From contig JAGXRN010000006.1 of assembly GCA_018335875.1 (NCBI GenBank), positions 1 through 39,492 of the forward strand: a stretch of DNA of 39,492 nucleotides, in the 5' to 3' direction. The stretch comes from Dethiobacter sp. (GTDB taxonomy: Bacteria; Bacillota; Dethiobacteria; Dethiobacterales; Dethiobacteraceae). Shown piece by piece: positions 7,990 to 15,971 of the stretch (its first letter is position 1; each line of letters begins with the position of its first letter). The translations under genes and the position numbers were made by a program. The notes under the pieces were generated by a model, which saw only the letters and a program-made list of their open reading frames with translations, ran no database searches and was not told the DNA's origin.

Positions 7990-8292
7990 TTAGATTTTAA
8001 CTGCTGTTCCATAGACATAAATTTCTGCCATGCCGGTGGAGATTGTACTGGAAGAAAAGCGGATGCCCACAACTGCGTTGGCCCCGAGTTTTTCTGCTTC
8101 AGCAATCATGTCGTCAAAAGCAGAATCTCTCACTTCACTCATCAGTTCAGCATACTCAGAAACATCGCCGCCAATCAGTTTTTTCACAAAAGCTGAAATA
8201 TCCTTACCCAGATGCACAGCTTTTACCTTGTTGCCGCGTACTATCCCCAGCACCTCATAATCAACCTTTAAATCCGTAGTAGTAAGTAACAT
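7990..8292 (-). CDS. YbjQ family (UPF0145) protein
   Basis: 100 residues, matching the usual length of the YbjQ/UPF0145 family. Characteristic segments are LGIVRGNKVKAVHLGKDI, the central helix with AFDDMIAEAEKLGANAVVGIRF, and the C-terminal strand MAEIYVYGTAV. The family forms pentameric/decameric rings of unknown function, sometimes linked to heavy-metal binding. GGAGG lies before the ATG. It starts 15 bases after the stop of the ABC permease, so it is probably the last gene of the GntR-ABC operon. Confidence 0.88.
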   Translation of the reverse strand: MLLTTTDLKVDYEVLGIVRGNKVKAVHLGKDISAFVKKLIGGDVSEYAELMSEVRDSAFDDMIAEAEKLGANAVVGIRFSSSTISTGMAEIYVYGTAVKI

Positions 8293-8307
8293 TACTTTTC
8301 CTCCTTC

Positions 8308-9063
8308 TCAGACTTCTTTTCTTTCAAAGATATAAATCCCTGCCCCCAGCAGGGCAATCACCATCAGGCCCATGACAACCAGTGGCCGGAGAGGAAAAAC
8401 ACCTCCGAGAAAATACTGGGCAGCGTACATGTGGTTAAACAATGACAGGGGCCTTGTCTGCCTGAAAATCCCAAACACGGACATTATGATGACAACCAAG
8501 ACAGTCAGCCCCCCTGCTTTCACCGGCTCATCGATGATTGTGGAGAAAAACATCGTCAGTGCAAGGAGTACAAGAAAACCAGCGGTGGTGATAATTGTGG
8601 CAACTGTTAAGCGGCCCGCTTCAAGCGAATGGGGCGTAAACTGTACAGTTATTATCATGGCTAGCGTGGAAACTGCCACGGACAGTATAATTATGAGCGC
8701 GCCGGCAAGTGCCTTGCTAAAAAAGACGGTGCGACGGCTGATGGGCCTCGTTAAAAGGAAACTGGCAGTCTGACTGTTAATCTCTCCCGCTATCAGGTTC
8801 ATGCCAACGAGGATGGTAATTATTGTGCCGATTTGAGTAAGATTCTTGGCGTTCCACTGGCTCCAGGTATAGATAGAAAAGTTATTAAAAATATTGACAG
8901 GCATCAAGCTTTGGTATTTATCCAGCTGCTCCCCGGGAATCATACCGACAATATCTTTCATAATATCATACACAAGAGGGAGCATTACAGCCATGGCCAC
9001 AAGTATGCCCGTACAAAAATTCCTGGCGGTTAATGGTATCAAGGCCTGAAGTGGGCTCATCAA
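8308..9063 (-). pseudogene. ABC transporter permease lacking its N-terminus
   Basis: From about GILVAMAVMLPLVYDIMKD on, this frame is a good ABC-2-type permease: six hydrophobic segments, with the typical GEINSQTASFLLTRPISRRTVFFSKAL. The first 15 or so codons (MMSPLQALIPLTARNF) are merely an alternative reading of the ATPase gene, so the native start and first residues are missing. The junction lies near 9005-9020, where the ATPase sequence stops making sense in its own frame. No ribosome site precedes the first ATG. A deletion joining the two genes out of frame is the simplest reading; an assembly error cannot be excluded. Confidence 0.7.
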
Positions 9064-9523
9064 GTATCAGTAATTCGGGGGCCGGCACCAGGGCCAGCAC
9101 CAGAGCCAACTGAGTCCTCATGCCTTTGGAAAGGTTTTTAATTTTTTCATTTGATGGGAGCTTGAAGAAAGTCAAATATTTCTCAATTAGCTGCGTATCC
9201 CAGCGCCTGTAAAACGGGCGGCAGAAGGCAAGTATCTCATTCACAGTCATGTACCCGTACATCTGCTGAATTTCTGCCACATACCCGATTTGCCCGCGTA
9301 CAGTAACTGCGTCTTTTAAAATATCATGACCCAGTACACGAACACTTCCGCTGTCAGGACGAAGCAGCCCCAGCATGATTTTGATAGTTGTGGTTTTTCC
9401 CGCTCCATTTGGGCCAAGAAAACCAAAAATACTGCCGGCGGGCACACTTAGCGATACATTGCCTACCGCTAATTTAGCGCCGAATGTTTTAGTCAACCCT
9501 TTTAGTTCAATTGCCATCTTCAT
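8966..9523 (-). pseudogene. ABC transporter ATPase lacking its C-terminus
   Basis: The first ~170 residues are a normal ABC nucleotide-binding domain of the YtrB/CcmA type: Walker A GPNGAGKTTT, Q-loop region, signature LSKGMRTQLAL and Walker B LLILDEPTSGLD. After INRQEFL the frame runs into the permease sequence in the wrong phase and stops within 15 residues, so the H-loop and the rest of the C-terminus (usually 60-130 residues) are absent. ATG of MKMAIEL is chosen because GGGGTG lies 6 bases upstream; it overlaps the GntR gene end. Without the H-loop the protein is probably inactive. Confidence 0.72.
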
Positions 9524-9920
9524 CACTGTCACCCCTTAAAAGCCTTTCTTTCCAAGTTGCCAGCTTTTGTTTGAAGCTGTCGTATAAAGTGTCTGCATCA
9601 ACTGAAAGCTGGTAGGCCTCCACCATCAGGTTCTCCAGCGCCCTTTCCAGGGCAGCTTCCTGTTCTGTACCATAGCCTGCCTTTCGTCTGGCAAGAAAAG
9701 TGCCTAGCCCCCTGGCTGTCTCGATAACACCTTCCCGCTCCAACTCCTGGTATACTTTAGCTACCGTGTTGGGGTTTACTGTCAGCCGCAGCGCCAACTC
9801 ACGCACTGAGGGTAGCTGCTCCCCCTGGCGCAGAAGGCCGCTTGCCGCTGCTTTTTTAATCTGCTCTTTAAGCTGAACATAAATCGGCACGCCGCTGTGC
9901 GGATCAACATGGTACCACAT
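9507..9920 (-). CDS. GntR family regulator, YtrA type
   Basis: 137 residues with the winged-helix domain at about residues 10-75 (GVPIYVQLKEQIKKA, VRELALRLTVNPNTVAKVYQELEREG, ETARGLGTFL) and a short C-terminal helical dimerisation region instead of a large ligand domain, which defines the YtrA subfamily. Such proteins repress neighbouring ABC transporters, often in response to cell-envelope stress. ATG of MWYHVDPHSG has AGGGGTG a few bases upstream. It leads an operon with the broken ABC pair and YbjQ, and a dyad resembling YtrA operators overlaps its promoter start site. Confidence 0.88.
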   Translation of the reverse strand: MWYHVDPHSGVPIYVQLKEQIKKAAASGLLRQGEQLPSVRELALRLTVNPNTVAKVYQELEREGVIETARGLGTFLARRKAGYGTEQEAALERALENLMVEAYQLSVDADTLYDSFKQKLATWKERLLRGDSDEDGN

Positions 9921-9938
9921 AGTCCACCCCTGTCTCAA

Positions 9939-9958
9939 TGTACTATATCACTAATACA
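9939..9958 (-). promoter_or_regulatory. putative GntR/YtrA operator dyad
   Basis: Half-sites TGTATTA and TAGTACA (minus strand) form an imperfect dyad with a 6-base centre. It spans the expected transcription start of the promoter just upstream and lies 19 bases before the regulator start codon, fitting autorepression. Confidence 0.5.
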
Positions 9959-9963
9959 CCTTG

Positions 9964-9992
9964 AGTATAGCAAGACAGTTTCCCGGCGTCAA
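9964..9992 (-). promoter_or_regulatory. promoter of the GntR-ABC-ybjQ operon
   Basis: On the minus strand TTGACG (9992-9987) and TATACT (9969-9964) are separated by exactly 17 bases, a near-consensus sigma-A promoter. Confidence 0.8.
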
Positions 9993-10028
9993 GTACTTGT
10001 CATTGTTAGATTAATAATTGTAACAAAG

Positions 10029-10050
10029 AAAAAACCCCCGGCGGGGGTTT
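10029..10050 (-). terminator. intrinsic terminator of the activase operon
   Basis: On the minus strand AAACCCCC and GGGGGTTT pair around a 3-base loop and continue into a T-run. It lies about 20 bases after the stop of the activase gene. Confidence 0.85.
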
Positions 10051-10070
10051 AAAACCTTCTTTTTTGTATT

Positions 10071-11039
10071 CTATCCTGTCCTGCGCAGCGTTTCCCATTT
10101 ACCGCAGCGCCCTCCCCAGCGAGCCAGGATTTTTCCGTCTACATGGATATTTACTATTTCACAAAGGTTGGGGCAGCCCTGGCATTCAAAACTGCTGGCC
10201 TGGTACTCCATCTCTGACACTGCAAAGCCCCTGAAAGATGTCTCGTGCTTTTCTCTGACGGCTGATTTTGAAAGCATGGCGGCGCCAATGGCTCCCATGA
10301 CGCTAAAGTATTCAGGAACAATTACTTCCAGTCCCAGAGCCTTCTCAAAAGCAGCTTTTATGCCCACGTTGGCAGCAACGCCGCCCTGAAATACCACCGG
10401 GCTTTGAATGTCTTTCCCTTTGCCAACATTGTTCAGGTAGTTTCTCACCAAAGCATCGCACAAGCCGAAAATTATATCCGGCATGGTATGGCCCATCTGC
10501 TGCTTATGAATCATGTCTGATTCTGCAAACACAGAACAGCGCCCCGCTATACGGACAGGTGTCTTGCTCTGCAGTGCAAGCGCGCCGAACTCTTCAATGG
10601 GAATATTCAGCCGGGCCGCCTGGTGATCAAGAAAAGAGCCCGTCCCCGCGGCACAGACAGTATTCATAGCAAAGTCCACAACGATCCCGTCGCGCAGCAA
10701 AATAATTTTGGAGTCCTGCCCTCCCACCTCAAGCACTGTCTGGACATCCGGCACCAGGTGGGAAGCAGCCACAGCATGTGCTGTTATCTCATTTTTAACT
10801 GTGTCTGCACCAACTATAACCCCGGTCAGAGTCCTGGCGCTGCCTGTGGCCCCCACGCCGCAAATTTCCACATCCATGCCCCTCAGGGCTTCTTCTGCCT
10901 GCCTCATTCCATCCTGTACCGCTTTTATCGGCTGCCCGCGTGTGCGAAGGTAAAGGCTGTTTATAACTTGTCCCTGCTGATCGATAACCACCAGGTTGGT
11001 ACTTACTGAACCCACATCGATACCAAGGTATGCTTGCAC
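10071..11039 (-). CDS. 2-hydroxyacyl-CoA dehydratase activase-type ATPase (BadF/BadG/BcrA/BcrD family)
   Basis: ASKHA-fold ATPase that in characterised relatives (HgdC, FldI) couples ATP hydrolysis to one-electron injection into a dehydratase or reductase. The N-terminal phosphate motif DVGSVSTNLVVID, the GGQDSK motif (106-111) and Cys129 and Cys168, equivalent to the two Cys that hold the [4Fe-4S] cluster across the HgdC dimer, are all present. A C-terminal extension carries Cys286, Cys289, Cys293 and Cys312, possibly a second metal site. GTG start directly follows the upstream TGA, with AGGAGG 8 bases before it. It is the third gene of an operon with two activase-related proteins; no dehydratase is encoded nearby, so the electron acceptor is unknown. 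Confidence 0.88.
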   Translation of the reverse strand: MQAYLGIDVGSVSTNLVVIDQQGQVINSLYLRTRGQPIKAVQDGMRQAEEALRGMDVEICGVGATGSARTLTGVIVGADTVKNEITAHAVAASHLVPDVQTVLEVGGQDSKIILLRDGIVVDFAMNTVCAAGTGSFLDHQAARLNIPIEEFGALALQSKTPVRIAGRCSVFAESDMIHKQQMGHTMPDIIFGLCDALVRNYLNNVGKGKDIQSPVVFQGGVAANVGIKAAFEKALGLEVIVPEYFSVMGAIGAAMLSKSAVREKHETSFRGFAVSEMEYQASSFECQGCPNLCEIVNIHVDGKILARWGGRCGKWETLRRTG

Positions 11040-12119
11040 TCAACTCGCCTCCTGCTGTCTGCGCCTTTCCTGCAGCAAATCAACAAATGCCTCCAGCCTT
11101 GTTTCAATGCCCGTCCTGCCTGTCTGCTCATCGAGGAATACAGTCATCACAGGAATACCTTTGTCCAAACTGATAGCAGGCATAATGCTCTTAGCCACAA
11201 TTTCCGGGATACAGGTGAAAGGAGCCAGCTGTATCACACCGTTAAAACCGTGCTCCGCATAGCGCACAGTTTCCCCGGCGCTGTTTTGCCCATGCCCGCC
11301 GATAAGCTGATTAATATAAGGCATCGCTGCCTGGCGCACATCCTTCTCCCTGTTAACCAGTGTGTTGTCCCTGGTCCAGTTGGTGAGAAAGATGGAACGA
11401 TGGACAAGTACCCCCATTTCACCAAGAATCTTTTCGATGTCATGATTGGCTGAAGGCTCCAATACCACATATATTTCCCCAATTAACCCTATTTTAAGCG
11501 GATTTCTGGTAGGATCCACTGAAACTTTTTTCATACCGGCCAAAGCTTCGTCGCTGGCCTCCATGACCTGAGCTAAAGTCTGAGCCTGCTCTATATAAGA
11601 AAGCCCTTTTTCATATGCGATAGTCATCTCACGGGGCACAAATGCCAGCGGCCTCAGTTGATGCAGTTTATCCTCAATCTCGTCCATGGCTTTAAGCTTT
11701 TGCCAGGCGATTTTAAAAACCCGACAAAAATGCCGCCATGAGCTTTGCGGCCTTATCAAGCTGTTAAGTTTATTATAAAAGTCCAGCGGCCCCTTAAGCG
11801 GAGGCTCAAGGACAATCATCCGTATGGGAAACCCCATATCATGTAGTATTCTCTTGTGCAGTTCTCCATAGTAACCTGCGCGGCAGGGGCCGTAGCCCCC
11901 TGAAGTAGCAATGGTATCGGCCCCTGCTTCCACAGCCTCCAGGTAAGTTCCAAGCAAAATCTTAAAAGGCAGGCAGGCAAATTCCGGTGAATACTGCACC
12001 CCGAGGGAGAGAGTTTTTTTAGTGGGAACAGGCGGATATATTACTTCATGGCCAAGCCCTGACAGGAAAAAGCTGATAGCTATATGAGAGTTCCCCATAT
12101 AAGGGAAAGTAATTTTCAC
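11040..12119 (-). CDS. acyl-CoA dehydratase activase-related protein (COG3581-like)
   Basis: 359 residues. The N-terminal KITFPYMGNSHIA, PPVPTKKTLSLG, EFACLPFKILLG and GGYGPCRAGYYGELHK segments are typical of the companion proteins found with BadF-type activases in Clostridia. Conserved Cys occur in FACLPF, GPCRAGYYGE and FTCIPEI, suggesting an Fe-S or thiol function. The C-terminal VFLDEQTGRTGIETRLEAFVDLL repeats closely at the end of the neighbouring upstream protein, so the two are distant paralogues. GTG start overlaps the upstream stop (GTGA). In other genomes these parts occur fused in one large protein. Function is not established. Confidence 0.78.
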   Translation of the reverse strand: MKITFPYMGNSHIAISFFLSGLGHEVIYPPVPTKKTLSLGVQYSPEFACLPFKILLGTYLEAVEAGADTIATSGGYGPCRAGYYGELHKRILHDMGFPIRMIVLEPPLKGPLDFYNKLNSLIRPQSSWRHFCRVFKIAWQKLKAMDEIEDKLHQLRPLAFVPREMTIAYEKGLSYIEQAQTLAQVMEASDEALAGMKKVSVDPTRNPLKIGLIGEIYVVLEPSANHDIEKILGEMGVLVHRSIFLTNWTRDNTLVNREKDVRQAAMPYINQLIGGHGQNSAGETVRYAEHGFNGVIQLAPFTCIPEIVAKSIMPAISLDKGIPVMTVFLDEQTGRTGIETRLEAFVDLLQERRRQQEAS

Positions 12120-13090
12120 AGCAATCCCCTCTTTCTCCTGAGCAGATCGACAAAAGCCTCCAGCCTTGTATCAACACCTGCTTCACCGGTATGCTCGTCA
12201 ATTGTCACCGTCATGAAGGGAATCTTTCTTTGATTTTTTGCTTCCAGTTCAATGAGCTTGTTTGTCATAGCATCCGGGCCGCAGCCAAATGCTGTCACAT
12301 GAATAATACCGTCAACATTCATGTCCAAAAGATAATAAAGGCCGGCCCAAACCACTCTGTTGCTGTAATGCCAGAACAGGTTTTTGGGCAATGTTTTCCC
12401 CATACGCTGCATATCACTGGCAGCAACCATTTCCGGAGTGACCACTTCCACATCCCTGTGGCGCAGTTTATCCAAGATTTTTACACTAACATAATCGTCG
12501 TAAAGCGTATAAGGATACCCGAGAACGGCCAATTTGATTCCGCCACACCGCTTTTCCTGCGGCAACTGCCGATCTCCGTCAAGAATCTCAAAAGCATCTG
12601 CAGGCGTACACCCCTGCAGCAGAAGCCTTCTGTAATTTACAAAACTACCCCTGGCCTGCCAGATAGCCTGGCCAATTTTAAGCCGATTATCAGAGAAACG
12701 CTGTCCAATACGAAACAGGAAGTTGTATAATTCATGCTTCCCCTTTCTCATGTCAAAGCGGAGGTCAATGAGCTCCGGCAAGCCTGAGACGGAATAACGG
12801 ACCATATCCGGCAATCCAAGAAATTTGGGGCAGAGAGTTACCTTATTGTCCAAAGACACCATGCGCGGTATAAACATTATGTCAACGCTATCTTTTAGTG
12901 CCGCCACATGTCCGTGAAACAACTTAATCGGTACGCACGCGTCATTGACTGTATCCTTAACTCCCTCGTCCATTAGTGCCTTGTTGGATACCGGGGAGAC
13001 GACCACATCCGCTCCCAGACATTCAAAAAATGTTTTCCACAGTGGATAGTATGTAAAAAATGACAGCGTTCTGGGTATGCCGACTCGCAC
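12116..13090 (-). CDS. acyl-CoA dehydratase activase-related protein (DUF2229/COG3580-like)
   Basis: About 324 residues. It shows RVGIPRTLSFFTYYPLWKTFFECLGADVVVSP-type N-terminus, DACVPIKLFHGHVAAL, TLCPKFLGLPDMVR, AFGCGPDAM and the C-terminal TIDEHTGEAGVDTRLEAFVDLL, which together define the DUF2229 activase-associated family. The conserved Cys in DACVP, TLCPKF and FGCGPD are candidates for an Fe-S site. The GTG before RVGIPRTL is chosen because GAGGTG lies 7 bases upstream; another GTG three codons earlier is possible. It is the first gene of the three-gene operon and overlaps the second by 4 bases. Confidence 0.78.
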   Translation of the reverse strand: MRVGIPRTLSFFTYYPLWKTFFECLGADVVVSPVSNKALMDEGVKDTVNDACVPIKLFHGHVAALKDSVDIMFIPRMVSLDNKVTLCPKFLGLPDMVRYSVSGLPELIDLRFDMRKGKHELYNFLFRIGQRFSDNRLKIGQAIWQARGSFVNYRRLLLQGCTPADAFEILDGDRQLPQEKRCGGIKLAVLGYPYTLYDDYVSVKILDKLRHRDVEVVTPEMVAASDMQRMGKTLPKNLFWHYSNRVVWAGLYYLLDMNVDGIIHVTAFGCGPDAMTNKLIELEAKNQRKIPFMTVTIDEHTGEAGVDTRLEAFVDLLRRKRGLL

Positions 13091-13175
13091 GGCAATCACC
13101 TCTTTCCCCTGTTCCGGGCAAAGCCGATTCCCATTAATTCTCTATTCGCCTATTAAATAAATATTCCTGCCAAAA

Positions 13176-13204
13176 TATTAAATAGCCGGGTCAGTACTAA
13201 GCAA
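13176..13204 (-). promoter_or_regulatory. possible promoter of the activase operon
   Basis: On the minus strand TTGCTT (13204-13199) and TTAATA (13181-13176) are 17 bases apart, about 85 bases before the first gene of the operon. Both boxes deviate from consensus. Confidence 0.35.
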
Positions 13205-13238
13205 ATTATTTACCAAAAAAGCTATGCGCCCTTTTCAC

Positions 13239-13270
13239 GAAAAATAAATCCCCCGCTCTTGCGCGGAGGA
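13239..13270 (-). terminator. intrinsic terminator of the 50-residue membrane protein gene
   Basis: On the minus strand TCCTCCGC and GCGGGGGA pair around a 6-base loop and run into TTTATTTTT. It lies 30 bases after the stop codon. Confidence 0.75.
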
Positions 13271-13299
13271 TAATGGTCATTTCTATTATTTTTTTGAGG

Positions 13300-13452
13300 T
13301 TACATATCCCTGGGCCATGTACAGAATCCTGCAGAATCCTCTGCCATCTTTCGGTCTACGCGACGGCTGGCGTCTTGGGAAACAATTATCCTTACAATCC
13401 AGGAGATACCGAGAAAGGCCATTAAAAATACAAGATAAGCTACTATATTCAC
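13300..13452 (-). CDS. 50-residue single-span membrane protein
   Basis: A short gene with a complete expression unit. A consensus promoter lies about 70 bases upstream, AAAGGGGTG lies 7 bases before the GTG start, and an intrinsic terminator follows. The product begins with a hydrophobic segment (NIVAYLVFLMAFLGISWIV, about residues 2-20) and continues with a basic cytoplasm-type tail (RIIVSQDASRRVDRKMAEDS) ending AGFCTWPRDM. No family is recognised. It lies between the activase operon and the decayed helicase gene. Role unknown; single-span small proteins of this kind often act as partners of membrane complexes. Confidence 0.65.
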   Translation of the reverse strand: MNIVAYLVFLMAFLGISWIVRIIVSQDASRRVDRKMAEDSAGFCTWPRDM

Positions 13453-13519
13453 CTATACACACCCCTTTCATGATGTTCTTATAATAACAATCCCTTATAC
13501 CTATAGCTGTATTAGTTTA

Positions 13520-13548
13520 AGTATATTTCAACTCAAATTAATTGTCAA
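13520..13548 (-). promoter_or_regulatory. promoter of the 50-residue membrane protein gene
   Basis: On the minus strand TTGACA (13548-13543) and TATACT (13525-13520) are separated by exactly 17 bases, a near-perfect sigma-A promoter. No other gene on this strand could be its target. Confidence 0.8.
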
Positions 13549-13708
13549 TATATTCAGATAAGTTAATTTTGTCACTACCTGCCAGCATGATCCATCCATT
13601 TAATTTGGACCGACACTACAGAATTAATGCACAGCCAAACAATGAACCGGAAATATAAGAAAATGATAAAAACGCTTTAAACATCGACACATCCCGCTAT
13701 TTACCTTC

Positions 13709-14547
13709 GGCATCCTGCCGCACCACACCAAGTGGGTAAAGCTCTTTCAAAACCTTAAATATATTGTTATCGACGAGGTGCATCAGTACCGTGGCGTCTT
13801 CGGCAGCCACCTGGCCAATGTTCTGCGCCGCCTCAAGCGAATATGCCGCTTTTACGGCTCCGCCCCGGTGTTTATCCTCTGCTCAGCGACTATCGGCAAC
13901 CCCGGCGAACTGGCCCGCGCCCTGATTGAAGAGCCTTTGGTGGAAATCACGGAAAACGGGGCGCCGCGGGCGGAGAAGCATTTTATATTTTACAACCCGC
14001 CGGTTATCAACAAAGAGCTGGGACTGCGCCGCAGTTCCCTGCTGGAAGCACGCAAGCTGACGGTGGAACTGGTCAGCCATGGTGTGCAGACCATTGTCTT
14101 TGCACGAAGCCGGCTGGCCGTGGAAATTATTCTTACCTACCTGCGGCAGAGCTTCAAAAATAAGCCCGGCGAAGACAGCGGGATTAAAGGCTACCGCGGC
14201 GGCTACCTGCCCCGGGAACGCCGCGCTATCGAAACGGGGCTGCGCAAGGGAGCGGTTAAAACGGTTGTCAGTACCAATGCCCTGGAATTGGGAATAGACA
14301 TTGGACAGCTCGAAGCCTGTGTAATCACCGGCTACCCCGGCAGTATCGCCGCTACCTGGCAGCAGGCCGGCCGCTCAGGGCGGCGTAGCGGCACATCGCT
14401 GGCGGTGATGGTTGCCAGCAGCGATCCGTTAAACCAATATATCACCGACAATCCCGATTATTTTTTTAGCAGTTCACCAGAAAAAGCGGCGAGTTGGGCG
14501 ACCCCGCCCTGCGCCACCGCCTGGCCCGCCTGAAACGCAAATTATAA
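13709..14547 (+). pseudogene. decayed YprA/MrfA-type DEAD/DEAH helicase
   Basis: The sequence enters in mid-domain at GILPHHTKWVKLFQNL, followed by the Walker B box IDEVHQYRGVFGSH, motif III CSATIGNP, and the C-terminal helicase motifs TIVFARSRLA, VVSTNALELGIDIG and QQAGRSGRR, typical of the large DUF1998-associated helicases. Everything before GILPHH, including Walker A, is missing. After NPDYFF the frame derails and stops at 14533; another frame here reads GELGDPALRHRLARLKRKL to a stop at 14547, which looks like a true C-terminus joined after an internal deletion. It is the only plus-strand gene between 7824 and 17800. Confidence 0.8.
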
Positions 14548-14570
14548 GCCGCTCCTAAGGGTAGCTTTCT

Positions 14571-15971
14571 TTACAGCAAGTTAAATAAACGTACTCCCTG
14601 TGTTATGCTAAAGCAAACAAGTATTGCAATAATTGTGGGAATAACAGCAGCTAATACAGTCCACTTCAAACTGCCCGTCTCTTTGTGTATCGTCAGAAGT
14701 GTTGTGCCACAGGGAAAGTGCAATAAAGAAAACAACATGAAATTTAGTGCTGTTAACAACGTCCAGTTTTGTGATAACAAAAGCTCACGAAAAGCAAGCA
14801 GGCTGTCAAATTCAAGCATGGAGCCTGCGGATAGATAGCCCATAATCATAATCGGCACCACAATCTCATTCGCCGGCAGACCCAGGATGAATGCCAGAAT
14901 GATTATTCCATCCAGGCCGATAGCACGGCCAAAGGGTTCTAACCAGCCAGCGACATGGCCGATGATAGACAAATCTCCAATATAGATGTTGGCAAAGATC
15001 CAGGTAAGGGCACCCGCAGGCGCTGCCACCGCAACCGCCCGCGCCAAGACAAATGCTGTGCGGTCAAACAGGGAGCGAACAATGACCGGGATAATCTGGG
15101 GTTTGCGGTACGGAGGCAATTCCAGTGTAAATGATGATGGTTCCCCTTTTAAAAGTGTTTTCGACAACAGCCACGAAACTGCCAGCGTTACACTAATGCC
15201 GACTAAGATCATAGCAACAACCATAGCAGATGCAGCTAGGGTACCATATGCAGAGAAAACTCCTCCGGCAACAAAAATTATTGAAATTGCAATTAGAGCC
15301 GGGAAACGGCCATTACACGGAACAAAGTTGTTGGTTAAGATAGCAATTAACCTTTCCCTTGGCGAGTCGATAATACGTGCGGCGATGACACCGGCAGCGT
15401 TACAGCCAAAACCCATGGACATGGTTAAAGCCTGCTTACCATGTGCCCCTACCCGTTTAAATGCATGGTCGAGATTAAAGGCTACCCGGGGAAGATAGCC
15501 GAGATCCTCCAGTAAGGTAAATATGGGAAAGAAAATGGCCATAGGAGGCAGCATTACTGACACAACCCAAGCCAAGCCGCGATACGTGCCCAGAACGACC
15601 ACTCCGTGCAGCCAGCCCGGCGCTCCCGCTCCAATAAATAGTGAGCTTAACCAATCCTCAATACCAAAGAGCAAGTTGGCCAACATCTCAGACGGTACAT
15701 TAGCACCACTTATCGTTACCCAGAAAACTGCGCCAAGAAGAGCCAGCATCAACGGGTATCCGAAAAAACGTGACGTTATTATATTATCGATTTTTCGATC
15801 CCAATCGGTTCTTTCATTTGAGCAGGTTACTACAGTGGCTGCCAGTTTTTCGGCTTCGCCATAAATATGTGAGACAATCTGATCCCGTACGCCTTCACCT
15901 TGCGTGCGGCCATATTCTGCTGCTTTTTTAACAATCTGGTTGAGTCCTCCATACTCCACAGGCTGAGTCAA
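14571..15971 (-). CDS. feoB: ferrous iron transporter FeoB, membrane part (split gene)
   Basis: 466 residues carrying the two Gate (nucleoside-recognition) domains of FeoB but no G-domain. Membrane segments begin at about residue 70 (RFFGYPLMLALLGAVFW). GFGCNAAGVIAARII and VPCNGRFPALIAI are FeoB core motifs containing the conserved pore Cys, and FPCGTTLLTI is near the C-terminus. TTG start overlaps the TGA of the upstream GTPase gene (TTGA) with AGGAGG about 10 bases earlier, so the halves are translationally coupled. Together with the GTPase half it should import Fe(II). The split occurs in some anaerobic Firmicutes. Confidence 0.9.
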   Translation of the reverse strand: MTQPVEYGGLNQIVKKAAEYGRTQGEGVRDQIVSHIYGEAEKLAATVVTCSNERTDWDRKIDNIITSRFFGYPLMLALLGAVFWVTISGANVPSEMLANLLFGIEDWLSSLFIGAGAPGWLHGVVVLGTYRGLAWVVSVMLPPMAIFFPIFTLLEDLGYLPRVAFNLDHAFKRVGAHGKQALTMSMGFGCNAAGVIAARIIDSPRERLIAILTNNFVPCNGRFPALIAISIIFVAGGVFSAYGTLAASAMVVAMILVGISVTLAVSWLLSKTLLKGEPSSFTLELPPYRKPQIIPVIVRSLFDRTAFVLARAVAVAAPAGALTWIFANIYIGDLSIIGHVAGWLEPFGRAIGLDGIIILAFILGLPANEIVVPIMIMGYLSAGSMLEFDSLLAFRELLLSQNWTLLTALNFMLFSLLHFPCGTTLLTIHKETGSLKWTVLAAVIPTIIAILVCFSITQGVRLFNLL

